From CAISIP01 sp041581405 (lineage in GTDB: Bacteria > Pseudomonadota > Gammaproteobacteria > Burkholderiales > Burkholderiaceae_C): a stretch of 19,990 nucleotides of DNA. Shown piece after piece: positions 1 to 5,771 of the stretch (positions are counted from its first letter, which is position 1; every line of letters begins with the position of its first letter). Where the stretch lies: positions 1 to 19,990 of the forward strand of contig JBFIDI010000038.1 in assembly GCA_041581405.1 (NCBI GenBank), read 5' to 3'. A model generated the notes under the pieces. The model ran no database searches and was not told the origin of the DNA. It was given only the letters and a program-made list of their open reading frames with translations. A program made the position numbers and the translations under genes.

Positions 1-566
1 CCACTGCTGCCGAATGCCGGCCGGCCTCGCTGAGCGACCTGTTCTGGTCCTTCAGCCTGCTGGCGCTGCAGGGATTCGGCGGCGTGCTGGCCGTCGTGCA
101 GCGTGAACTGGTCGAGAAGAAACGCTGGCTGACCCTCGACGAGTTCGTCGAGGACTGGTCGGTTGCGCAGGTCCTGCCGGGGCCGAACGTCGTGAACCTG
201 TCGCTGATGATCGGCGGGCGGCATTTCGGCTGGCGTGGCGCGCTGGTGGCGCTGGCGGGCATGCTGGCCTTTCCGCTGCTGATCGTGCTGGCACTGGCGG
301 TGCTGTTTGCCGGCATTGCCGACCATCCGATGGCCCAGGGCGCCTTGCGCGGCCTGGCCGCGGTCGCCGCCGGCCTGATTGCGGCCACCGGGCTGAAGAT
401 GCTCCCGGCGCTGCGCCGGAACGTGATGGGTCGCATGGCCTGCGCCATCGTCGGCCTGGCCTGCCTGCTGGCCGTCGGCCACTTCCGCGTGCCGCTGCTG
501 TGGGTGTTGCTGGGGCTGGGCGTGCCGGCCTGGGCCTGGGCCTGGTACCGGCTGGGCCGCGCATGA
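1..566 (+). CDS. CHR-family chromate transporter, N-terminal-half subunit (5' partial)
   Basis: Membrane protein resembling one half of a chromate ion transporter (ChrA, CHR family), expected to move chromate or a related anion across the inner membrane. The frame is open from the left edge, so the true start lies outside the window; about 187 residues are visible. Near the start it shows the CHR signature: a helix ending in LQGFGG, then RELVEKKRWL, then the VLPGPNVVNL motif, followed by hydrophobic helices to the end. Full-length ChrA has two homologous halves; here the halves are separate genes, as in the short-chain CHR pairs known in many bacteria. The stop overlaps the next start (ATGA, 563-566), indicating translational coupling. 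The family call is solid; the substrate is inferred from family only, and no metal-resistance genes are visible nearby. Confidence 0.82.
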   Translation, partial: TAAECRPASLSDLFWSFSLLALQGFGGVLAVVQRELVEKKRWLTLDEFVEDWSVAQVLPGPNVVNLSLMIGGRHFGWRGALVALAGMLAFPLLIVLALAVLFAGIADHPMAQGALRGLAAVAAGLIAATGLKMLPALRRNVMGRMACAIVGLACLLAVGHFRVPLLWVLLGLGVPAWAWAWYRLGRA

Positions 567-1135
567 CGATGGTGTTCGGCTGGTCCGAATGGCTGGCCTT
601 GTTCAGCCACTTCCTGTCCTTGTCGCTGCTGGCGATCGGTGGCGCCATCATGCTCGCGCCCGAGATGCACCGCTACCTCGTGGACGAGCGCATGTGGCTC
701 AGCGATCCGCAGTTTGCGTCGAGCATCGCGCTGGCACAGGCCGCGCCCGGGCCGAACGTGTTGTTCATCGCCTTGCTCGGCTGGAACGTCGGCCTCAACC
801 TCGGCGGTTTTGTGCTCGCGTTGCCGGCGATGCTGGTGGCGCTGGTCGGCGTGTTGCTGCCCAGTACGGTGCTGACCTACACGGCCAGCCGCTGGGGGCA
901 CGAGAACCGGGACCGTCGATCGGTGCGGGCGTTCAAGATGGCGATGGCGCCGATCGTGATCGCCCTGCTGCTGGCCACGACCTGGGTGCTGGCGTCGTCC
1001 GCGGCCGGCAGGTCCACGGCCTGGGTGTCGTGGTTGCTGACCGCCGCCAGTGCCATCGTCGTCTGGCGCACCCGGCTCCACCTGCTGTGGTTGCTCGGCG
1101 CCGGTGCATTGGTCGGCGCGCTGGGCTGGGTCTGA
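563..1135 (+). CDS. CHR-family chromate transporter, second-half subunit
   Basis: A 190-residue membrane protein forming the partner of the preceding CHR gene. The ATG at 563 is chosen because it overlaps the upstream stop by 4 bases and gives a protein starting MTMVFGWSEW; upstream in-frame starts would run into the first gene. It repeats the family layout: a first helix with LAIGG, then EMHRYLVDERMWL, then AQAAPGPNVLFIALLGWNVG, then several hydrophobic segments to the C-terminus. The PGPN motif in both genes supports an origin by duplication of one CHR domain, and the two products probably form a heterodimer in the inner membrane. The stop codon directly abuts that of the convergent rlmB with no spacer. 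Chromate as substrate is inferred from family only. Confidence 0.82.
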   Translation: MTMVFGWSEWLALFSHFLSLSLLAIGGAIMLAPEMHRYLVDERMWLSDPQFASSIALAQAAPGPNVLFIALLGWNVGLNLGGFVLALPAMLVALVGVLLPSTVLTYTASRWGHENRDRRSVRAFKMAMAPIVIALLLATTWVLASSAAGRSTAWVSWLLTAASAIVVWRTRLHLLWLLGAGALVGALGWV

Positions 1136-1918
1136 TCAGGCGCCCGGGGGCAGGCTGCGCTGGCGCAGCGCTTCGTACAGGCAGACGCCGCTGGCCACCG
1201 ACACGTTCAGGCTCTCGACCGCCCCGCGCATCGGGATCTGCACCAGTTCGTCGCAGGTCCTGGCGGTGAGCTGGCGCATGCCGGCGCCTTCGGCCCCCAG
1301 CACCAGCGCCACCGGCTGGCGCAGATCGGCCTGGTACAACGACCGGGGTGCCGCGTCGCTGGTGCCGATGACCCATATCGAGCGTTCCTTGAGCTCGCCC
1401 AGCGTGCGGGCCAGGTTCGTGACCATGAAATACGGCACCGTGTCGGCGGCGCCGCTGGCCACCTTGGCGACCGTGGCATTGATGCCGGCGGCATGGTCCT
1501 TGGGCGCAATCACCGCATGGGCGCCGGCACCGTCGGCCACACGCAGGCAGGCGCCGAGGTTGTGCGGATCGGTCACGCCGTCGAGCACCAGCAGCAAGGG
1601 CGCGGTGCGTTGCGCCGGCGGCAGCGCCGCCTGCGATTCCTCCAGGTTCTCGAGCAGTTCGTCGAGCGAGCGGGTCACCGGCAAGGGATGGACCCGCGCG
1701 GCCACGCCCTGGTGACCGTGCCCGCCGCACAGGCGCGACAGGCGCAGGCCGTCGGACTCGATCAGCCGCACGCCGGCTTCGGCGGCACGTTCCATGAATT
1801 GCCGCATGCGCGCGTCGCGCCGGCTGGCGTCGACATGCAGCTCGACGATGGACTGGGGTGCGGTGCGCAGGCGCACGCCGACGGCGTGAAAGCCGAACAC
1901 GATCTTGGGACTGGACAT
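1136..1918 (-). CDS. rlmB: 23S rRNA (guanosine-2'-O-)-methyltransferase RlmB
   Basis: SpoU/TrmH-family (SPOUT) methyltransferase that by family knowledge uses S-adenosylmethionine to 2'-O-methylate G2251 in the 23S rRNA P-loop. The 260-residue length fits RlmB. An N-terminal substrate-binding domain (about residues 1-80, beginning with the typical FGFHAV) precedes the knotted catalytic domain. All three SpoU motifs are visible: DGVTDPHNLGACLR at 113-126, ALVLGAEGAGM at 204-214, and IPMRGAVESLNVSVASG at 228-244. The ATG at 1918 places FGFHAV at its usual position near the N-terminus. It lies 84 bases downstream of ybbA on the same strand, so it may be co-transcribed or have its own promoter. 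Its stop abuts the convergent transporter gene. Confidence 0.95.
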   Translation of the reverse strand: MSSPKIVFGFHAVGVRLRTAPQSIVELHVDASRRDARMRQFMERAAEAGVRLIESDGLRLSRLCGGHGHQGVAARVHPLPVTRSLDELLENLEESQAALPPAQRTAPLLLVLDGVTDPHNLGACLRVADGAGAHAVIAPKDHAAGINATVAKVASGAADTVPYFMVTNLARTLGELKERSIWVIGTSDAAPRSLYQADLRQPVALVLGAEGAGMRQLTARTCDELVQIPMRGAVESLNVSVASGVCLYEALRQRSLPPGA

Positions 1919-2002
1919 GCGTCGATTATCCGGTGCCGCGGGCCGGGCGATCCGTTTCGCCCGGCACGGGGCGTATCGACCGGATTGCCCGCCGTGTTGC
2001 CG

Positions 2003-2701
2003 TCAGGCCGCGGCGGCCGGTTCGACGATGCGCCCGGCCTCGATCGTGATGCGACGGGTGCAGCGTTGTGCGATGCCGCGGTCATGGGTGACCAGCACCA
2101 GCGTGGTGCCCAGTTCGGTGTTGAGGTCGAACATCAGCTCCATGATGGTCTCGCCGGTGGCGAAGTCCAGGCTGCCGGTGGGTTCGTCCGCCAGCAACAC
2201 GGCCGGTTGCACGACAAAGGCACGCGCCAGCGCCACGCGTTGCTGCTCGCCGCCGCTGAGCACCTTCGGGTAGTGGCCGAGGCGCTCGGACAGGCCGACA
2301 CGCGCCAGCATTTCGCCGGCGGCCTTGCGCGCATCGCGCCGGCCGGAGAGTTCCAGCGGCAACATCACGTTTTCAAGCGCGTTGAGATTGCCCATCAGCT
2401 GGAAACTCTGGAACACGAAGCCGACCTTGTCGGCCCGCAACGCGGCGCGCTGGTCCTCGTCGATCGCGAACAGGTCCTGGCCCGCCAGGCGCACGGTGCC
2501 GCGCGTGGGCGTGTCCAGACCTGCGATGATCGACAGCAGCGTGCTCTTGCCCGAGCCCGAGGCGCCGACAATGGCGGCAGTCTCCCTCGGCGCCAGGGAA
2601 AAATCGATATCGCGCAAAATATCGAGGGTACCGGTCGAATCGGTCACCGACTTGAACACGTGATCGACCGCAATGATGGGCTCTGCGCTGGCGTTGGGCA
2701 T
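2003..2701 (-). CDS. ybbA: ABC transporter ATP-binding protein, YbbA/LolD-like
   Basis: A 232-residue ABC ATPase of the MacB/LolD/YbbA group. Visible motifs are Walker A GASGSGKST (46-54), Q-loop Gln98 in FVFQSFQLM, signature LSGGEQQ (148-154), Walker B VLLADEP (168-174) and H-loop His206. The ATG at 2701 gives an N-terminus that lines up with E. coli YbbA (about 228 residues); the frame stays open further upstream, but that extension runs through the divergent tesA-like gene. Sitting head to head with a TesA-like gene matches the E. coli ybbA-tesA arrangement. The membrane partner found next to it in E. coli (ybbP) is not here; rlmB follows instead. The substrate cannot be read from sequence. 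LolD-like lipoprotein release is an alternative, made less likely by the tesA neighbour. Confidence 0.88.
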   Translation of the reverse strand: MPNASAEPIIAVDHVFKSVTDSTGTLDILRDIDFSLAPRETAAIVGASGSGKSTLLSIIAGLDTPTRGTVRLAGQDLFAIDEDQRAALRADKVGFVFQSFQLMGNLNALENVMLPLELSGRRDARKAAGEMLARVGLSERLGHYPKVLSGGEQQRVALARAFVVQPAVLLADEPTGSLDFATGETIMELMFDLNTELGTTLVLVTHDRGIAQRCTRRITIEAGRIVEPAAAA

Positions 2702-2710
2702 GAAAGGCTT

Positions 2711-3406
2711 ATGGTTTTGAATCGACGACACTTTATCGTGGCAGCAGGCGCGGCCGGCAGCATGGGGTTTTACGGCGCCAGCGCCTGGGCGCAATCCGCT
2801 GCCGTCGCCAAGGCCGACACCAGCGGCAATGGTAAGGGCAAAGCGGCGGCCAGCACGATCCTGGTCGTGGGTGACTCGCTGAGCGCGGAATACGGCCTGC
2901 GCCGCGGCAGCGGATGGGTTGCGTTGCTGGAGCAGAAGTTGCGCGGCGAATCGGTGCCGGCACGGGTCGTCAATGCAAGCATCAGCGGCGACACCACCTC
3001 GGGCGGACGCAGTCGCCTGCCGGCCCTGCTCGAGCAGCACAAACCCAGCCACGTGATCATCGAACTCGGCGGCAACGATGCGCTGCGCGGCCTGCCGCTG
3101 CAGATGACGCAGGACAACCTGGGACACATGACCGACCTGGCGCGCCAGGCCGGGGCCAAGGTGGTACTGGTCGGCATGCAGGTGCCGCCGAACTACGGCA
3201 GCGACTATGCCAACCGTTTCGCCGGCCTGTTCGAGGAGGCGGCCCGGGCCCACGGCGCCGCGCTGGTGCCGTTCCTGCTCAAGGGCGTGGCCGACGGCGA
3301 AGACGCCACGCGTCTGTTCCAGAGCGACCGCATCCACCCGAACGCACAGGCGCAACCCCTCATGCTGGCCAACGTCTGGCCGGTGCTGCGCAAGTTGCTG
3401 CCATGA
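2711..3406 (+). CDS. tesA: SGNH-family esterase/lysophospholipase, TesA-like
   Basis: Exported SGNH/GDSL hydrolase of the TesA (thioesterase I, lysophospholipase L1, arylesterase) type, 231 residues, which hydrolyses acyl esters or thioesters in the periplasm. Catalytic blocks are clear: GDSLSAEYG with nucleophile Ser56, SGDTTSGG with Gly93, GGNDALRG with Asn122, and DRIHPN with Asp206 and His209. The N-terminus MVLNRRHFIVAAGAAGS reads as a signal peptide, with likely cleavage after the alanines near residue 27, and carries a twin-arginine-like NRRHF. The ATG at 2711 is used; an in-frame TTG at 2717 is better spaced from the AAAGG at 2703-2707 and would remove two residues. Divergent from ybbA by 9 bases; mnmH follows after 58 bases. 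Natural substrate not determinable. Confidence 0.88.
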   Translation: MVLNRRHFIVAAGAAGSMGFYGASAWAQSAAVAKADTSGNGKGKAAASTILVVGDSLSAEYGLRRGSGWVALLEQKLRGESVPARVVNASISGDTTSGGRSRLPALLEQHKPSHVIIELGGNDALRGLPLQMTQDNLGHMTDLARQAGAKVVLVGMQVPPNYGSDYANRFAGLFEEAARAHGAALVPFLLKGVADGEDATRLFQSDRIHPNAQAQPLMLANVWPVLRKLLP

Positions 3407-3439
3407 GCGGCGGCCGCGACATACCCGCACAAACGCCCG

Positions 3440-3456
3440 CTTTGCGCAGCGCAAGG
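3440..3456 (+). promoter_or_regulatory. Hairpin overlapping the mnmH ribosome binding site
   Basis: In the tesA-mnmH gap, CTTTGCG (3440-3446) can pair with CGCAAGG (3450-3456) across a 3-base CAG loop: seven pairs including one G-U. The 3' arm contains AAGG, the first four bases of the AAGGAGG Shine-Dalgarno sequence at 3453-3459. In mRNA this could reduce ribosome access to mnmH. The pairing is seen directly; a regulatory role is inference. Confidence 0.4.
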
Positions 3457-3464
3457 AGGGCCCT

Positions 3465-4550
3465 GTGAGCCTGGCGCCCGTGGATGCGGTCGACCTGTTG
3501 CGCCGGCTCGACGAGTTCGACACCGTGATCGACGCACGCAGCGAAGACGAATACGCGCTCGATCACCTGCCCGGCGCGGTCAACTGGCCGACGCTGGACA
3601 ACGCACAGCGTCATGCCGTGGGCACGACCTACAAGCAGGTCAACCCCTTCGAGGCGCGCAAGATGGGTGCGGCCATGGCGGCGCGCAACATCGCCCGCCA
3701 TGTCGAGGAGCGCGCGTTCGACAAGCCCCGCAGCTGGCGTCCTCTGGTGTATTGCTGGCGGGGCGGCCAGCGCAGCGGCTCGTTGTCGCTGGTGCTCGAC
3801 CAGATCGGGTTTCGCGTGCACATCGTGCAAGGGGGATACAAGGCGTTTCGCGCCGCGCTGGTCGCGGACACCGAACGCCTGGCCGGCCAGTTCGAGTACC
3901 AGGTCGTCTGCGGGACCACCGGTTCCGGCAAGACCCGGTTGCTGCATGCCCTGGCACGGGCCGGTGCCCAGGTGCTGGACCTGGAGGCGCTGGCCCACCA
4001 CCGCAGTTCGGTGCTGGGAGCGATTCCCGGCCTGCCGCAGCCGTCGCAGAAGGCGTTCGACACCCGGGTATGGGACGTGTTGCGTCGGCTCGATCCGGCG
4101 CGGCCGGTGTTCGTCGAGAGCGAGAGCCGCAAGGTCGGCAACGTGGCGGTGCCGGTCGCACTGATGGATGCGATGCGATCACGCGGCCATTGCCTGAACC
4201 TGGTGCTGCCCGACCAGGAACGCGTGGCCCTGCTGATGGAGGACTACGACTTCTTCGTGCGCGACACCGAGGCGTTTTGCGCCCGGCTCGACGCCCTGAC
4301 CGAAATCCGCGGCAAGGCGGTGGTACAGGCGTGGAAATCGGCGGTGCGCGAGGGGCGGCTGCCGAGCGTGGTGCAGGACCTGCTCACCCAGCATTACGAT
4401 CCCGTCTACCTGCAGTCGATGCAGCGCAACTTCAGGAACTTCGCCACGGCCCGGCCCCTGACTCCGGCCGACCGCAGCGCGTCGGCCATGGACGCGGTGG
4501 CCGCGACCATGGAGCTCGGCCGTCTTGCGGAACAACCGCAATCGGCCTGA
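3465..4550 (+). CDS. mnmH: tRNA 2-selenouridine synthase (SelU/MnmH)
   Basis: Rhodanese-ATPase fusion that by family knowledge converts 2-thiouridine to 2-selenouridine at wobble position 34 of some tRNAs, using selenophosphate and via a geranylated intermediate. At 361 residues it matches E. coli MnmH (364). The rhodanese domain (about 1-135) holds DARSEDEY (23-30), HLPGAVNWP (34-42) and the active loop YCWRGGQRS with Cys97, the same number as the essential cysteine in E. coli. A P-loop GTTGSGKT lies at 150-157, followed by FVESESRKVG (216-225). The GTG at 3465 is chosen because a near-perfect AAGGAGG sits 5 bases upstream (3453-3459); upstream in-frame starts would overlap tesA. Selenophosphate synthetase (selD), often adjacent in other genomes, is not in the window. 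Confidence 0.95.
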   Translation: MSLAPVDAVDLLRRLDEFDTVIDARSEDEYALDHLPGAVNWPTLDNAQRHAVGTTYKQVNPFEARKMGAAMAARNIARHVEERAFDKPRSWRPLVYCWRGGQRSGSLSLVLDQIGFRVHIVQGGYKAFRAALVADTERLAGQFEYQVVCGTTGSGKTRLLHALARAGAQVLDLEALAHHRSSVLGAIPGLPQPSQKAFDTRVWDVLRRLDPARPVFVESESRKVGNVAVPVALMDAMRSRGHCLNLVLPDQERVALLMEDYDFFVRDTEAFCARLDALTEIRGKAVVQAWKSAVREGRLPSVVQDLLTQHYDPVYLQSMQRNFRNFATARPLTPADRSASAMDAVAATMELGRLAEQPQSA

Positions 4551-4556
4551 TGCGCG

Positions 4557-4579
4557 CGATCGTCGTCAGGACGACATCG
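4557..4579. terminator. Hairpin at the mnmH / small-gene convergent junction
   Basis: CGAT (4557-4560) and GTCGT (4562-4566) pair with ACGAC (4571-4575) and ATCG (4576-4579), giving nine base pairs with one bulged C (4561) and a CAGG loop. It starts just after the mnmH stop and overlaps the last codons of the convergent small gene. No T-tract follows on either strand, so it is not a canonical Rho-independent terminator; it may stabilise 3' ends or act as a weak bidirectional stop. Confidence 0.35.
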
Positions 4580-4757
4580 GGCTGCCGGGAGCGCGATCAC
4601 CGGGGGCCGGTGTGGGATCGACGTAGGACGCCGCCGAGTCTCCATCGCCCGAACCGCCCTGCTTGCGCTGGGCCTTTTCCCGGAGCTTGTCTTCCTTCTT
4701 GCGTTTCTTCGCAAGTTCCTTCTGTCGCTTCTCGTATCCGTAGTTAGGTGTTGCCAA
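4566..4757 (-). CDS. Small Lys/Arg-rich protein of unknown function
   Basis: A 63-residue soluble protein with no signal peptide or membrane segment. It begins MATPNYGYEKRQKELAKKRK, is dominated by Lys, Arg and Glu to about residue 32 (probably one long charged helix), and ends in a Gly/Ser/Pro/Asp-rich, likely disordered tail. The TTG at 4757 is chosen because AAAGG lies 5 bases upstream (4763-4767 on the minus strand); an in-frame TTG at 4796 would add 13 residues but has no clear ribosome binding site. I recall similar short ATPNYG-EKRQKELAKKRK proteins in other betaproteobacteria, supporting a real gene, but know no function. The charge suggests nucleic-acid or ribosome contact (inference). 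It lies 64 bases downstream of the DUF2189 gene and converges on mnmH. Confidence 0.75.
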   Translation of the reverse strand: MATPNYGYEKRQKELAKKRKKEDKLREKAQRKQGGSGDGDSAASYVDPTPAPGDRAPGSPMSS

Positions 4758-4821
4758 TTTGACCTTTCGTATTGAAGCCCCACTGTAACAGTTCAACCCG
4801 CCCGGGGCAAAACCGGCTCCC

Positions 4822-5718
4822 TCAATCGGTGGACACCTGCTCGCCCCGATCGGCCGCCGATTCGTCGTCGTCCTGCCAGGAAACCGATCCGCGGTAGGCG
4901 TGCCAGGTGGCGTGGCCGAGCCAGGGGCCGACCAGCACGATGCCCAGGCCCCAGGGCAGCAGCGCCAGCATCACCAGCACGGTGATCGTCGCGCCCCACA
5001 GCAGCATGACGCCGAAGTTCGAGAACACCACCTGCAGGCTGGTGATGGCGGCCGAGATCGCATCGGTGTCCCGATCGAGGATCATCGGTATCGACACGAC
5101 CGCAATCGCGTAAACCAGGCCTGCGAAGAAGCCGCCGACGGCCAGGTACACCGCGACGAACTCCCAGTTCTGCGGATTGAACACCGCCTCGATGACGCCG
5201 CTCGTCGACGGCATGCCGGTGTTGAAGAACACGGCGAACACCACCAGCGAGGCCCGCCCCCAGACCAGTTCCAGCACGATCAGCACCAGGACCAGCAGGC
5301 CGACGCTGCGCAGGCGCACGTCCCAGCAGGTCAGCGACGAGGCCAGGTCGGGCGTGCGTCCGGATTCGCGGCGCCGGCTGACCTCGTACAGACCCATGGC
5401 CAGGAACGGGCCGATCAGCAGGCACCCCGAGGCGATCGAGATCGCATATTCTGGCTTGTTGCGAAAGACCAGTGCCAGCACCACCGCCATGAGCCAGAAA
5501 CTGACGCCATAAAACAACGCGATACCGACGTGGGCACGCAGATCCCGCCAGCCCAGGGCCAGCCAGCGCCAGGGCGCCCCGGGCCCGAGCCGGTTGATCG
5601 TCTTCTGCGGCCCTTCGGGAGGCGGCAGTAAATACGGAGCCGGGGTCGTGGTTTCCATCGGATCCGGCATGCGGGGCACGCCGGGATCGGGCGAACGGGA
5701 GTTGGGGCCTGAGGACAT
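4822..5718 (-). CDS. DUF2189 family integral membrane protein
   Basis: A 298-residue inner-membrane protein with a Pro-rich cytoplasmic-looking N-terminus (about 1-50), hydrophobic segments at roughly 66-85, 92-112, 138-163, 186-211 and 233-265, and an acidic hydrophilic tail. The features GWRDL near residue 60, LIGPFLAMGLYEVSRR (101-116) and the closing GHATWHAYR (268-276) are those I associate with DUF2189, a family of unknown role common in proteobacteria. The ATG at 5718 is taken as start; in-frame ATGs at residues 17 and 21 are possible, and none has a clear ribosome binding site. It is 53 bases downstream of metC. Nothing here points to a substrate or partner, and I assign no function. 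Confidence 0.8.
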   Translation of the reverse strand: MSSGPNSRSPDPGVPRMPDPMETTTPAPYLLPPPEGPQKTINRLGPGAPWRWLALGWRDLRAHVGIALFYGVSFWLMAVVLALVFRNKPEYAISIASGCLLIGPFLAMGLYEVSRRRESGRTPDLASSLTCWDVRLRSVGLLVLVLIVLELVWGRASLVVFAVFFNTGMPSTSGVIEAVFNPQNWEFVAVYLAVGGFFAGLVYAIAVVSIPMILDRDTDAISAAITSLQVVFSNFGVMLLWGATITVLVMLALLPWGLGIVLVGPWLGHATWHAYRGSVSWQDDDESAADRGEQVSTD

Positions 5719-5771
5719 GTCGCCGAGCTTAGCGCAGGCCCGGCGACCAGCCTATCGATGAAAACACGGTA

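Noticed and set aside
1493..2710. Long plus-strand extension of the tesA-like frame
   Set aside because: It runs antisense through ybbA and rlmB with shadow-like composition; the signal peptide starts at 2711.
4768..4796. TTGAAC with 17-base spacing to AATACG upstream of the small basic gene
   Set aside because: The -10 matches only three of six positions and would start transcription within a few bases of the start codon, leaving no room for the AAAGG ribosome binding site.
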